From positions 1-64,000 of the forward strand of contig JAGBGX010000008.1 of the NCBI GenBank assembly GCA_017935745.1: a DNA stretch of 64,000 bases. Reading direction: 5' to 3'. Position numbers and translations under genes: made by a program. Origin of the DNA: Treponema sp. Lineage in GTDB: Bacteria > Spirochaetota > Spirochaetia > Treponematales > Treponemataceae. Below are positions 31,546-41,097 of this stretch, piece by piece. Within the stretch, counting starts at the first letter, position 1, and every line of letters starts with the position of its first letter. The notes beneath the pieces were generated by a model. The model saw only the letters and a list, made by a program, of their open reading frames with translations, had not been told where the DNA came from and did no database searches.

Positions 31546-31968
31546 TTAGCAGACAATCATTCCGAAAACCATGCTGAACAGAGCAATCGTTTCACACAGA
31601 CCGACAACCATGATGTACTGGGCAAAGCCCTTTCCTGTCTCTGCAAGCGCGTCAGATCCGGCGGCACCAGCCTTTCCCTGGGCAATAGCAGACATGCACA
31701 TAGAAAGTCCGCAGGCAAGTCCCAGTCCCAGAAGGAAAAGCGGATCGCTTCCCGAAGTTCTCATTGTATTCATAAGCAGGAAGCCGTAGATTGTCTGTGT
31801 GAGCGGAGCACCGGCAAAAACAACAAGCAGGAACGGAGCCGGCTTATTGTTCAGATAACACCGTTTCCATGCCCCGATTGCACCCTGCCCGGCAATCCCG
31901 ATGCCAATTGCGCTTCCCATAGCTGCAATGCCCATCACAATACCTGCACCAATCATTCCCCAGTTCAT
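31546..31968 (-). CDS. ntpK: V-type ATPase subunit K (ring proteolipid)
   Basis: A 140-residue proteolipid with four membrane helices forming the ion-carrying rotor ring. Side-chain ligands of the sodium site defined in Enterococcus hirae NtpK are present: Thr57, Gln58 and Tyr61 in LTQTIYGF, Gln97 in AIAQGKAG, and the essential Glu126 in GLCETIALF. The spacing equals that of E. hirae (Gln110 and Glu139 both shifted by 13). This points to Na+ rather than H+ as the coupling ion. Last ATPase gene of the operon, separated from ntpI by 71 bp. Confidence 0.92.
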   Translation of the reverse strand: MNWGMIGAGIVMGIAAMGSAIGIGIAGQGAIGAWKRCYLNNKPAPFLLVVFAGAPLTQTIYGFLLMNTMRTSGSDPLFLLGLGLACGLSMCMSAIAQGKAGAAGSDALAETGKGFAQYIMVVGLCETIALFSMVFGMIVC

Positions 31969-32039
31969 ACATACTCCTTTTCGCTGTTCGCGTTTCTATA
32001 ATAATCTAAAATCTTAAGGCAGAAAATCCGCCGTAATAC

Positions 32040-33974
32040 CTATTTTGATTCCTTCTCTCCGAACGGAGCATATTTTGTTCCGCTCCATGACATTCCCAGA
32101 TGCTGGCTGAATTCAAGCGTATTCAGGCGCACACCGTGAACGATAACAGAAAGAAGGTTCAGCATGATGTTCAGTCCGTGTCCGAAGCACAGCAGAATGA
32201 CACCGAACAAAACCATAATCAGCTTGCCGAGCATCGGGCCTGCCATTGCATTTATCGTGCTGCTTATCGCAGCTCCCGCAAGCGCAACTGCCCACAGGCG
32301 GATGTACGAGACAATATCGCTGAACACATTCACAATTCCCAAAAGCACGCTTATTATGTTCCTGCAGCTTTCAAGAACTGACTCCTTGATGCTTCCGTCA
32401 TAATTTGAAAACACGAAGTTCAATGCAAATCCGAACAGAAGCAGGCCGAGCGCAACATACGGAACAGGAAGCCAGCCGATTCCAAAGAAATGCATTGTCT
32501 CCTCTGTAATTCCCAGCGGATATTTTACAGCATCAACAACCATGTTCATCACAACATAGAACATTCCCCACAGCTCAAGCAGCGAGCCAAGCTCTCCGAG
32601 GCACTTGAGCGACTTTCTGTAGCGGAAGATTCCCTTTCCGTGCGCAATGCTCAGCTGAATGATTGCCAGCATAAAGCAGAAAATCTGCTGATTCGTGTTC
32701 GCCGCATCGTTTCCGATTTTTGCAGGCGAAACCGGCCCGAAAGAAAGGTCAACCAGCTGCTGCGGAAGTTTCTGCGCATCAATGCCGAACCACGTGCAGG
32801 TAAGCATTCCCCAGCACATCGTGCTCAGTCCCAAAAGCAGGACAAGGACATTCACCGGGGCAAACGCCTTTCCGTTTTTTGCGCCTTTTGCCATAAGTCC
32901 CAGCGCAAGCAGACAGACAAGAGCGCCGTATCCTGCATCACCAAAAATCATGGCAAAGAAAATGCAGAAAAACAGAAGGAACCAGCCGGAAATGTCATAC
33001 TCGTGGTAGCCCGGAGTGACATCAAGGAAATTCGTCAGCGGATAAATCAGGCTCACAATCCTGTTGTTTTTAAGCTTTGTCGGAACAGGATCGTCATCAG
33101 CCGGATCACAGGCAGCGTACGCCCAGCCGTTTTCCGCACAGACAGCCGCAAGCTTTTTCATGGAATCAACAGGAACATAACCTGTCAGCCAGGCAAGCTT
33201 TGCAGCCTCTTCTTTTTCCGCCCCGGAGGAAGCCTCTGCTTCCATTCCGCTGTACACAGTTTCAAACTCAATGTCCGACACAAGATGCGTGCGGTACAAG
33301 TCCAAGGCAGCGCGGTACTTTTTCGCGGCAAGAATTTCCCTGTCAATGCGGCTGATTTCCTTTTCTGAATCATGCACAATGCTCAGAAATTCTTCTGTTG
33401 AATGCTCTGGCAGCGGAACTGCATACGCTTCCGGCGGAAGGCACTCAGGACGCTCTTCAAGAACCGTATCGCTTACAAGCAGGAAGCGGGCAATCTTGCC
33501 GGCTGTGTTCACAAGAATAGTCTTGCATGAGTCTCCAGTCAGGCTGTATTTTTCCGCAGGAATTTCATACATATACATGAAGATTCCCTTTTCTGCCAAT
33601 GCGCTCAAATCAGCCGGATTCACGCTTCCCCATTTTTCAAGCCGGGAAAGCTCATTTCTGCACTGCGCAATGCTGTCAAAAAGCGCTTTTTTTCTGTCGC
33701 TGAGCGCAATGATTTCCTGCGCCTTTTCACGCGTCAGAGCATCCTCAAGCTTTTCCTGAGACACAGCGTTTTTTTTCGGAAGCTTCGCTTCATCAAGAAT
33801 CGAGGCAGCCTTGTCAGCTTCTGCCGCAGCCTCCCGGTATGCAGCAAGCTGCGGGCCTGAGCCTTCCATTGCCTCCAGATGAAGCACACCTGCCTTTCTC
33901 AGCTGCTTCAGAGATTCTTTTCGTGTTGAATCAAGAATGACCAAAGAGACTTTTTTCATCTGCACAATAGCCAT
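32040..33974 (-). CDS. ntpI: V-type ATPase subunit I
   Basis: A 644-residue stator and ion-channel subunit (a-subunit homologue). The N-terminal cytoplasmic half (about 1-320) is helical and binds the peripheral stalks. The C-terminal half has about seven membrane segments, with the key Arg region YIRLWAVALAGAAI near 558, where the arginine faces the ring glutamate. Its ATG overlaps the ntpD stop (TAATG), which implies coupled translation. Normal length for bacterial V-ATPase. Confidence 0.93.
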   Translation of the reverse strand: MAIVQMKKVSLVILDSTRKESLKQLRKAGVLHLEAMEGSGPQLAAYREAAAEADKAASILDEAKLPKKNAVSQEKLEDALTREKAQEIIALSDRKKALFDSIAQCRNELSRLEKWGSVNPADLSALAEKGIFMYMYEIPAEKYSLTGDSCKTILVNTAGKIARFLLVSDTVLEERPECLPPEAYAVPLPEHSTEEFLSIVHDSEKEISRIDREILAAKKYRAALDLYRTHLVSDIEFETVYSGMEAEASSGAEKEEAAKLAWLTGYVPVDSMKKLAAVCAENGWAYAACDPADDDPVPTKLKNNRIVSLIYPLTNFLDVTPGYHEYDISGWFLLFFCIFFAMIFGDAGYGALVCLLALGLMAKGAKNGKAFAPVNVLVLLLGLSTMCWGMLTCTWFGIDAQKLPQQLVDLSFGPVSPAKIGNDAANTNQQIFCFMLAIIQLSIAHGKGIFRYRKSLKCLGELGSLLELWGMFYVVMNMVVDAVKYPLGITEETMHFFGIGWLPVPYVALGLLLFGFALNFVFSNYDGSIKESVLESCRNIISVLLGIVNVFSDIVSYIRLWAVALAGAAISSTINAMAGPMLGKLIMVLFGVILLCFGHGLNIMLNLLSVIVHGVRLNTLEFSQHLGMSWSGTKYAPFGEKESK

Positions 33975-34588
33975 TATTCAGCCTCCTTGTCCGCCACAGC
34001 CTGAAGCTTTTTCTTGGAAATCTTTGAGCGCACAACAGCATTGACCTGCTCATCGCCAAGGAAAATGCCGATGCGCTTGATGTTCGCCTTTGTCTCCGGG
34101 ATTTTCACTTTTTCAAACAGATTGACACGCTGAGTCGTTGTCCGAAGCTCCCGCAAAAGCAGCCTCACCTGCTCGTCAAGAACTTCCGCCTCCAAGTCAA
34201 GCTCCAGCGCTTTTTCCATTCTGTCCGCAGCCATGTCTATCCATAACGGCGTGGAGTACAAATTATAGTCGCCGCGCCCGAAATCAGCCCCTTCATAGAC
34301 AGGAATCTTGACACCCGCGATATTGCCCCATCCTTTCCTGATGTTCCGGACAGTCACCATCTCAGGCTTGAAGGCATCTTTTTCTCCAAAAACGGAAATC
34401 CATTTTTCAAAATCCTCCTCCAGAGCTTTCTTTTCAGCACGGACGGACTTTGCCTTTTCGTCTATGGCGCGGATTTCAGACTGCAGCTGCTGTTTTTTGA
34501 GTGTGAGCGTCGGAAGATAACGCTGATACATTTTCAGCGCGTCTTTCTGAGCCTTTTGCTCGTTTTTAGTCAGCTTTATTTTTGCCAT
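33974..34588 (-). CDS. ntpD: V-type ATPase subunit D
   Basis: A 204-residue central-stalk subunit, almost entirely long coiled-coil helices. KLTKNEQKAQKDALKMYQRYLPTLTLKKQQL-type N-terminal helix (in parts) and a C-terminal RVNLFEKVKIPETKANIKRI motif define the family. It rotates within the A3B3 head. The ATG at 34588 with AGGA upstream is preferred to a TTG two codons earlier. No separate F or G subunit genes are seen in this operon, as in related Treponema operons. Confidence 0.93.
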   Translation of the reverse strand: MAKIKLTKNEQKAQKDALKMYQRYLPTLTLKKQQLQSEIRAIDEKAKSVRAEKKALEEDFEKWISVFGEKDAFKPEMVTVRNIRKGWGNIAGVKIPVYEGADFGRGDYNLYSTPLWIDMAADRMEKALELDLEAEVLDEQVRLLLRELRTTTQRVNLFEKVKIPETKANIKRIGIFLGDEQVNAVVRSKISKKKLQAVADKEAE

Positions 34589-34600
34589 ATGCAAATCCTA

Positions 34601-35893
34601 TCAGTTCGGCCAGAACTGCTCTACCAGTTCCGACTTCAGACCGGTTTCTTCCTTTTCAAAGCAGGCGGCAAGAATTTTCCAGCCGTTGTCAAGCGCTTCT
34701 TCCAGCGGAATATTTACCGTCAGATCCATCATCTTTGATTCAAAAAGCTCGCCGTACTTCAGAAGCTTTTCATCCCATGCGCTCATAGTAAATCCCATGG
34801 ACTTCTTTTCAAGCGTATCCTTGTACTGGGCATACAGGCGGATCATGGCATCCATGAGCGAACGGTGATCTTTGCGCGTCTTGCTGTTGACATTCTGCTT
34901 GAGGCGGGAAAGCGAGCCGAACGGCTCAATGCGTCCGCCCTTCAGGTAGTACTGGCCTTCTGTAATATAGCCGGTGTTGTCAGGAACAGGATGCGTAACA
35001 TCATCTCCCGGCATTGTTGTAACAGCAAGAACAGTGATAGAGCCTGAGTCAGAAAAGTCAACTGCCTTTTCATAGCGGCTGGCCAGCTGCGAGTACAGAT
35101 CTCCCGGATATCCGCGGTTTGACGGAACCTGCTCCTGCGTAATTGCGATTTCCTTCATTGAATCAGCAAAGTTTGTCATGTCCGTAAGAAGAACAAGGAC
35201 ATCTTTTCCCTGAAGCGCAAACTGCTCTGCAACAGCAAGCGAAAGGTCAGGAATCTTGATGCACTCGACAGTCGGATCGGCAGCTGTATGCACAAACATG
35301 ACTGTCTTGCTCAGCGCGCCGCCTTCTTCCAGCGTCTTTTTAAAGTACAGATAGTCATCATACTTCAGTCCCATTCCGCCGAGAACAATGACATCAGCCT
35401 GAGCCTGCATGGCAATGCGGGCCAGAAGCTGGTTGTACGGCTCCCCGGAAATTGAAAAAATAGGGATTTTCTGGCTGACAACGAGCGTATTGAACACATC
35501 AATCATCGGAATGTTCGTGCGCATCATGCGGTTCGGAAGAATGCGCTTTGACGGATTGACTGAAGGCCCTCCGATCTGAACCAGGCTGTCTGACAACGCC
35601 GGACCATGGTCACGCGGTTCTGCCGAGCCGTTGAAAATGCGTCCCAAAAGGTTTTCGCTGAATGAAACGCGCATGTCATGGCCCAGAAAGCGGATCTGAT
35701 CGTTTGTAGCGACACCCCGTCCTCCGGCAAACACCTGAAGCGAAACTGTCTCGCCGTCAATCTTATTCACTTCAGCAAGGGACTTTCCAAACCGCGTTGT
35801 TATTTCCGCAAGCTCATTCAGCTTTACGCCTTTTGCCTTGACTGTAATAACGCTTCCGTTAATGCTTTCGATTTTGCTGTATACTTTGTTCAT
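34601..35893 (-). CDS. ntpB: V-type ATPase subunit B (non-catalytic)
   Basis: A 430-residue regulatory subunit of the A3B3 head. Conserved segments: [35 protein letters not shown] (split), [20 protein letters not shown] and [23 protein letters not shown] (in parts). The Walker A lysine of catalytic subunits is absent, as expected. Its start overlaps the ntpA stop by four bases (TCAT on the plus strand), indicating coupled translation. Confidence 0.95.
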   Translation of the reverse strand: MNKVYSKIESINGSVITVKAKGVKLNELAEITTRFGKSLAEVNKIDGETVSLQVFAGGRGVATNDQIRFLGHDMRVSFSENLLGRIFNGSAEPRDHGPALSDSLVQIGGPSVNPSKRILPNRMMRTNIPMIDVFNTLVVSQKIPIFSISGEPYNQLLARIAMQAQADVIVLGGMGLKYDDYLYFKKTLEEGGALSKTVMFVHTAADPTVECIKIPDLSLAVAEQFALQGKDVLVLLTDMTNFADSMKEIAITQEQVPSNRGYPGDLYSQLASRYEKAVDFSDSGSITVLAVTTMPGDDVTHPVPDNTGYITEGQYYLKGGRIEPFGSLSRLKQNVNSKTRKDHRSLMDAMIRLYAQYKDTLEKKSMGFTMSAWDEKLLKYGELFESKMMDLTVNIPLEEALDNGWKILAACFEKEETGLKSELVEQFWPN

Positions 35894-37662
35894 TTCTCAC
35901 CGTCCTTAAGAAGAGCCTGCGCCTCTTCACCTACCTGAGCGTTTCTTGAAGCAAGCGTCTTTTCAATTGCCTTTTCCGCCTTGGCAAAATCCGCGCTGTT
36001 GAATTCCGTGTAATTCATGTCGATGAAATTCTGCCGGAGCGTATTGAAGAACGCACGGGCATCATCCTTTTCCTCAAAGTCAAAGCTTGAGCCGAGAACT
36101 GCAATAATCTTCCCAAAGACATACTTTTGCCGCTCAACAGACGAAGCTCCTTCAATTTCATCAAAGCTGTCCTGCTGCATATAGACGGCATCCAGAAATT
36201 CGCTTTTCAAGTATGTAACAAAGTCTGCGATGCTAGTTCCCTCTTCACCGACAACTTTCATCATCTGGTTAACTTCTGCGCCGCGCCGGTAAATGTCATG
36301 CGCAAACGCGACCTGCTCCCGTTTTATCGTTGACTTGTACTTTGACCATGAGTCAAGCGGATCGATGGAAGGATAGCGGCGGGCATCAGAGCGCTCGCGG
36401 CTCAGTCCGTGGAATGCGCCGACAACTTTCAGCGTTGCCTGAGTAACCGGCTCCTCAAAGTTTCCGCCGGCAGGAGAAACAGTTCCGCCGATTGTGACAG
36501 AGCCGACCGATCCGTCACGCAGCCGCACAATTCCCGCACGCTCATAGAAAGAGGCGATTGTAGACTCAAGGTATGCAGGGAACGCTTCTTCTCCAGGAAT
36601 CTCTTCCAGACGGCCGGACATTTCACGCATAGCCTGCGCCCAGCGGGACGTAGAGTCTGCCAGCAGCAGGACGTTCAGACCCATCTGGCGGTAATATTCG
36701 GCAAGCGTAACGCCTGTATAACAGGAAGCCTCACGGGATGCGACCGGCATGGAAGATGTGTTGCAGATGATGATTGTGCGTTCCATCAGCGAGCGCCCGG
36801 TGCGCGGATCCTTCAGCTCAGGAAATTCTGTAAGTGTTTCAACAACTTCACCTGCACGCTCACCGCAGGCTGCAATTATTACAATGTCAACATCCGCATT
36901 GCGGCTTGTCGTATGCTGCAAGACTGTCTTTCCGGCGCCGAACGGACCTGGAATGCAGTATGTTCCTCCCTTTGCAACAGGGAAAAAAGTGTCAATAAGG
37001 CGGACTTTTGTAACCATCGGCTCGTCAGGACTCAGCCGGTCCGCATAGCACTGTACGGCACGCTTTACCGGCCACTTGAAGCTCATGGAAATGTTCACAG
37101 ACTTTCCCTTTTCGTCAGCGAGTGTCGCAATGGTGTCGTGGATTGCATATTCGCCCGGCTTTGCAATTTTTTTCACTGTGTATGTTCCTAAAAAGCCGAA
37201 CGGAACAAGAATCTTGTGGGTAAACGGCCCTTCGGGAACTGTTCCGACGCTGTCTCCGGCAAAAACGGTGTCGCCTTCCTTTGCGGACGGAGTGAATTCC
37301 CACTTTTTATTCTCGTCAAGCGCCGGCAGATATACTCCGCGCTCAAGGAAGTATCCTGAATGCTCGGCAAGCAGCGGAAGCGGATTCTGAAGTCCGTCAT
37401 ACACCTGTCCCAAGAGTCCCGGCCCGACTTCAACGCTCAGCAAATCACCCGTGAAATCAACGGAGCAGCCTGCTGAAATTCCGTTTGTCATTTCATACAC
37501 CTGCATCTGAGCCGTGTTTCCGCGGATACGGATTACCTCGCCCTTCAAGCTTTTCCCGTCAACCTTGACGTAGCCAACTTCGTTGAGAGATACTTTTCCT
37601 TCAAATTCAACAGAAACCATATTTCCGTTGACAGCAGCAACCTTGCCTTTTGTATCCGTCAT
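35890..37662 (-). CDS. ntpA: V-type ATPase subunit A (catalytic)
   Basis: A 590-residue catalytic subunit. It has the N-terminal beta barrel, the bulge domain specific to V/A-type A subunits (about 110-200), Walker A GPFGAGKT (239-246), and [13 protein letters not shown] and [20 protein letters not shown] downstream. Hydrolyses or makes ATP in the cytoplasmic head. It overlaps the DUF2764 gene upstream by four bases. In spirochaetes this enzyme either maintains the ion gradient or makes ATP; the sequence does not decide. Confidence 0.96.
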   Translation of the reverse strand: MTDTKGKVAAVNGNMVSVEFEGKVSLNEVGYVKVDGKSLKGEVIRIRGNTAQMQVYEMTNGISAGCSVDFTGDLLSVEVGPGLLGQVYDGLQNPLPLLAEHSGYFLERGVYLPALDENKKWEFTPSAKEGDTVFAGDSVGTVPEGPFTHKILVPFGFLGTYTVKKIAKPGEYAIHDTIATLADEKGKSVNISMSFKWPVKRAVQCYADRLSPDEPMVTKVRLIDTFFPVAKGGTYCIPGPFGAGKTVLQHTTSRNADVDIVIIAACGERAGEVVETLTEFPELKDPRTGRSLMERTIIICNTSSMPVASREASCYTGVTLAEYYRQMGLNVLLLADSTSRWAQAMREMSGRLEEIPGEEAFPAYLESTIASFYERAGIVRLRDGSVGSVTIGGTVSPAGGNFEEPVTQATLKVVGAFHGLSRERSDARRYPSIDPLDSWSKYKSTIKREQVAFAHDIYRRGAEVNQMMKVVGEEGTSIADFVTYLKSEFLDAVYMQQDSFDEIEGASSVERQKYVFGKIIAVLGSSFDFEEKDDARAFFNTLRQNFIDMNYTEFNSADFAKAEKAIEKTLASRNAQVGEEAQALLKDGEK

Positions 37663-38207
37663 TTCTTTTCTCCAAGAATTTCATCATAAATTTTGCGATA
37701 AGAAGCCAAACCTTCATCCTTATTGAATTTTTTCATGCGTTCCGCAAGAAGCAGCTTCAGGCCGTAGCAGTAGACAGCATCCGCAGAAAAACCGTCCGCC
37801 GGTGCAATCCTGTCAAGCACGCCCACGCGGTACTGGTTCAGATACTGCTCCGCGCTCAAGGGACTGTCCATTCCTGCCGCAGTACGGGCCGCCTGAACAG
37901 CCTCTCCGTCATTCGGCAAAGGCAAATCCTTGGCATCCTTTTTCATCTTGAGCGCACGCAGCTGTGCAAGAGCAAGCCGAAGCGCGCGCTCTTTTTCATA
38001 CCACGCGTCAAGGAAAGCTGACCCTGTAGGAACAGCTTCCAGCGGCGGCTCAAGGGAAAGATTTTCAGCAAGGCGCGCGCTCTTTTCAGACATAAAGCGG
38101 ACGCACAAATCCTTGAAATAAAGCGCTGTTATAGGAAGCCTCTGAGAACTGTCATCATTGAGCGAAAAAGCAGGAAGCTGAGCAACTAAATAATAGAGAT
38201 GTTCCAC
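37659..38207 (-). CDS. DUF2764 protein of the V-ATPase operon
   Basis: A 182-residue helical protein starting MEHLYYLVAQLPAFSL, the typical opening of DUF2764 proteins. It occupies the slot taken by subunit C between E and A in archaeal-type operons. It overlaps both neighbours (1 and 4 bases). The position, size and helicity suggest that it replaces the C (d-like) subunit connecting stalk and ring, but this is inference from context. Polar C-terminus with YGLKLLLAERMKKFN. Confidence 0.8.
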   Translation of the reverse strand: MEHLYYLVAQLPAFSLNDDSSQRLPITALYFKDLCVRFMSEKSARLAENLSLEPPLEAVPTGSAFLDAWYEKERALRLALAQLRALKMKKDAKDLPLPNDGEAVQAARTAAGMDSPLSAEQYLNQYRVGVLDRIAPADGFSADAVYCYGLKLLLAERMKKFNKDEGLASYRKIYDEILGEKK

Positions 38208-38959
38208 TATTTTGTTTCCTTTGCTTTCCTTACGCGCGTTTTCAAAGCCGCTGCCTTTGCAGCCGGTTTCGCCGTCTTTTTTTCCTTTTCATCAGCCGAC
38301 TTCTCTACAGACGCAGCAGCATTCACCTCAGAATCCTGTCCTGCTGTTTCTGCGGCGGCTTTTTTCATAAGCTCAGTTATCCGCGGATTCAAGTATGAAC
38401 CGAACAGAACTGCAACTTCCTCTGCGCTGAAATCATAGAAAGCGGCGCCGTTTTTTGTGCCGATTCTGAACCCGGCAGAAAGGGAAGCATCGCTCTTTAT
38501 TTCAATGCCTTTTGAAATTTTCGACTTTAACGCTGTCTTTAAGCCGGATTCGAGTGCCTTGACATCTTTCGGCGGCAAAAGAACTGTCAGGTCGGACGAG
38601 TCAGAGCTGGAAGCCCATGCCTTCACCGTCTCAGGAATCAGCTTTTTCAGAAGATCCTTGTCCATTGCCTTTTCAGTTTCCGAGCTGATAATTGCAGAAA
38701 GCTCCCTGACAATTCCATCCCTGAAGGAAATGATAAGATTCCGGCCGGCCTGGGCAACCGCGTCTTCGCTGGCTTTTTCCATGCGCTCTGTTTCGGCCTT
38801 TGCTGCCTTTACAATGCTGTCGGCCTGCGCCTGGGCATCACTGACAATGGCGGCAGCCTTTTTTTCCGCTTCAGCAACAATTTTCCGGGCAGCAGACTCT
38901 GCGCTTGCAACACCGTCCCTTTTGATCTTTTCGATCAGTTCCTGTAATTGAATATCCAT
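38207..38959 (-). CDS. ntpE: V-type ATPase subunit E
   Basis: A 250-residue peripheral-stalk subunit. The N-terminal half is a long Ala/Glu/Lys coiled coil (ESAARKIVAEAEKKAAAIV). The C-terminal globular part ends in a lysine/alanine-rich tail (about 215-250, AKPAAKAAALKTRVRK), longer than usual. First ATPase gene, with GAGAGG before the ATG. No convincing promoter lies in the 39 bp after galM, so transcription may begin at the galM promoter. Confidence 0.88.
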   Translation of the reverse strand: MDIQLQELIEKIKRDGVASAESAARKIVAEAEKKAAAIVSDAQAQADSIVKAAKAETERMEKASEDAVAQAGRNLIISFRDGIVRELSAIISSETEKAMDKDLLKKLIPETVKAWASSSDSSDLTVLLPPKDVKALESGLKTALKSKISKGIEIKSDASLSAGFRIGTKNGAAFYDFSAEEVAVLFGSYLNPRITELMKKAAAETAGQDSEVNAAASVEKSADEKEKKTAKPAAKAAALKTRVRKAKETK

Positions 38960-38998
38960 TGCAACCTCTCTATGAATGTATATCTGTTTTTAAAATCA

Positions 38999-40042
38999 TC
39001 AGAAGCCGAATTTATAGACCGTAATCTCATGGTACGGCTTTTCTGGAGTTACGATGCAGCTCGGAAATTCCTTATGGTTAGGAGCATCCGGATACGCCTC
39101 TGTCTCCATGCAGACAGCGTCACGCGCATGGTGAATGTATCCGTTCTTTCCGATGATTCCGTCCAGAAAATTCGCAGTATAAATCTGGCAGGCTGGAAGC
39201 GTTGTGGAAACTGTCATTGTCCGGCCGCTTGCAGGATCGCGCAGAACGGCGAATTTCACGAGGCTTCCGTCGTGCGCGTCAATGCAGTACGCGTGGTCGT
39301 ATCCGCCTCCTGTCTTCTTTATGTCCCGGCCGAAAAGCTTCGGCGTGCGGAAGTCAAAGGCAGGCTTTTCATCAACTGAAGAAAGCCTTCCGGTGGGAAT
39401 AAGGCTTTTGTTCACTTCGACAAATTTGGAGCAGTCAAGCTGAAGCTCCTGGTCATCGATGGAGCCTCCGTCATATCCTTTCAGGTTGAAATAGGCATGG
39501 TTTGTGAGATTGACCGGAGTGGGCTTGTCAGCGCGGGCAAAATACTCAAGCGTCAGCTCGTTCGATTCATTCAGCGTATAGATGACATTCAGGGCGACAT
39601 TGCCCGGCATGCCCTGCTCACCGTCATGGCTGACACGCGAAAATTCAATTCCAAGCCCTTTGTCAGTGCTTATTTCCTCAGCTGTCCAAAGCTTTTTTTC
39701 GTAGCGGTCAAATCCGCCGTGAAGGCAGTTCTTGCCGTCATTCTTGTCGAGCGGATAGGAAACGCCGTTCAGGTTGAAGGATGCGCCGCCGATTCTGTTT
39801 GCAAAGCGTCCGACAATAGTGCCGAAGCAGCTGCCGCTTGCCGCATATCCTTCAAGCGTTGTGCAGCCCAAAAGCACATCAGTTTTCCTGCCGCCGTCAG
39901 AGGGCAGCAAAATGCTTGTGATAGTACAGCCGTAGTCTGTAGCTGAAAAACTCATGGAACCGTTTGAAACAGTGTACAGATGCGCTTCTTCGCCGCTGTA
40001 CAGCGTTCCGAACGAAGCTTTGGAAAATTCTAAAACACTCAT
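38999..40042 (-). CDS. galM: aldose 1-epimerase (galactose mutarotase)
   Basis: A 347-residue GalM-family enzyme interconverting alpha and beta anomers of sugars. Motifs: GRFANRIGGASFNLNGV, NCLHGGFDRYEKKLW, TNHAYFNLKGYDG (catalytic His) and METEAYPDAPNH near the end (the catalytic Glu lies in this block in family members). The ATG at 40042 fits the family start. It has no ribosome binding site at normal spacing, and a strong promoter abuts it, so the mRNA may be leaderless. Possible metabolic partner of the GH53 galactanase by supplying alpha-galactose. Confidence 0.92.
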   Translation of the reverse strand: MSVLEFSKASFGTLYSGEEAHLYTVSNGSMSFSATDYGCTITSILLPSDGGRKTDVLLGCTTLEGYAASGSCFGTIVGRFANRIGGASFNLNGVSYPLDKNDGKNCLHGGFDRYEKKLWTAEEISTDKGLGIEFSRVSHDGEQGMPGNVALNVIYTLNESNELTLEYFARADKPTPVNLTNHAYFNLKGYDGGSIDDQELQLDCSKFVEVNKSLIPTGRLSSVDEKPAFDFRTPKLFGRDIKKTGGGYDHAYCIDAHDGSLVKFAVLRDPASGRTMTVSTTLPACQIYTANFLDGIIGKNGYIHHARDAVCMETEAYPDAPNHKEFPSCIVTPEKPYHEITVYKFGF

Positions 40043-40049
40043 AAGGAAA

Positions 40050-40078
40050 ATTGTACCTTGATTTATTTCAAATTTCAA
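40050..40078 (-). promoter_or_regulatory. galM: sigma-70 promoter abutting the galM start codon
   Basis: On the minus strand TTGAAA (40078-40073) and TACAAT (40055-40050) are exactly 17 bp apart. The start codon is at 40042-40040, so transcription should begin at or within a base or two of the ATG. The gap 40079-40158 shows no terminator for the flagellar operon upstream. Confidence 0.65.
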
Positions 40079-40158
40079 GGAGAAATTACTTGATTTTGCG
40101 AAATATTAAAAAATATCGCGGGAAAACAAAACGGTCTCTGTCCGGCAAAGATTTCCTG

Positions 40159-40746
40159 TCAGATAACCTCGAGGACAAACCTGACTTCCTGGACGCTCCG
40201 TCCGGTCCGCCTGGCAATTTCATCAGCGGGCAGCCCGTGCGAATACAGCTCCCGGACCTGTGACTTGAAGTCCTTTTTCGGCACAACCGGATTTTCAGCG
40301 ACAAAAAGCTCCGGCTCCACAACAGGGATTTCATGGACTGCAGCCAGTTCCTCCGGCTCCTGCACGGAAAGCCCAAGCTCAGTCCTGGCCTTTTCAGTAA
40401 AAAACAGGTCGCCCTGCACCATCTCCTTTTTCGCCGGAGACGAAGCCATTTTCTGCTGGAATTTCCGCGAGCGCTCAGCAAGGGAAAGCTCCTTCTTCAG
40501 CGTTCCCAGACGCCGCTCGGCTTCCGCTGTAACTGACTTGAGCTGCCTGATTCTGTCGTCAATAAGCTCAATGTTCCGTGAAGTATTGAAGTTGATGTCC
40601 TTTATGATTTTGTTCACGTCTTCCCGCGTGTCACTGATAATCTTGTCCGTAGAAAAAAACGTCCTGAACCTGCGCAAAAAGACAATCCACATGAGAATGT
40701 TGAAGATAATCAGCAGAAACGCTGCCGTTGCTACAATAATGCCCAT
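40159..40746 (-). CDS. SwrB-like membrane coiled-coil protein
   Basis: A 195-residue protein with one N-terminal membrane helix (about 3-23), a long coiled coil (about 30-105) and a C-terminal helix-turn-helix-like motif, VRELYSHGLPADEIARRTGR. This architecture and its place at the end of the flagellar operon after the sigma-28 gene match SwrB of Bacillus subtilis and the DUF6115 group, where SwrB promotes flagellar export activation. Direct equivalence is inference. It starts 4 bp after the preceding gene. Confidence 0.65.
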   Translation of the reverse strand: MGIIVATAAFLLIIFNILMWIVFLRRFRTFFSTDKIISDTREDVNKIIKDINFNTSRNIELIDDRIRQLKSVTAEAERRLGTLKKELSLAERSRKFQQKMASSPAKKEMVQGDLFFTEKARTELGLSVQEPEELAAVHEIPVVEPELFVAENPVVPKKDFKSQVRELYSHGLPADEIARRTGRSVQEVRFVLEVI

Positions 40747-40749
40747 CTG

Positions 40750-41097
40750 TCAGCCTGTAACATCAACATGGCGGCCAAGCTTGGGATCCCTGATTTCATA
40801 CGGAGCCGGCTTTTCTTCATCGTGAGCTTCCCTGCGGGACGGATCCTGTTTTTCTTCATCCTGCATCAGTGCCTGCCCGAAGCCGCCTCCCTGGTTCACA
40901 TCAGCCTTGATTTTCGCAGGCTCTCCGCTCTGAGCTGTCTCATTGACAGACTGTGCTTTCTGAGCCTGAAGCTGCGCTGCTTTTTCCAGGTGCTGACGGT
41001 TTGCCAGATGCGCGTTCTGCACCTGGGAGGCGTTCATCTGCCCCATCTTGTCCATCTGGGAATAGACGGTGGAAAGGTCAATTGGCTGTATACCCAC
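40750..41097 (-). CDS. small hypothetical protein of the flagellar operon
   Basis: A 115-residue hydrophilic protein, start VGIQPIDLSTVYSQMDKMGQ. A glutamine/alanine-rich coiled segment (about 30-55) and a charged tail follow. The start is GTG at 41097, supported by GGAGGG five bases upstream, and overlaps the end of fapA by 20 bp. Conserved placement between the FapA and SwrB-like genes suggests a flagellar or regulatory accessory role, but nothing in the sequence shows it. Confidence 0.6.
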   Translation of the reverse strand: MGIQPIDLSTVYSQMDKMGQMNASQVQNAHLANRQHLEKAAQLQAQKAQSVNETAQSGEPAKIKADVNQGGGFGQALMQDEEKQDPSRREAHDEEKPAPYEIRDPKLGRHVDVTG

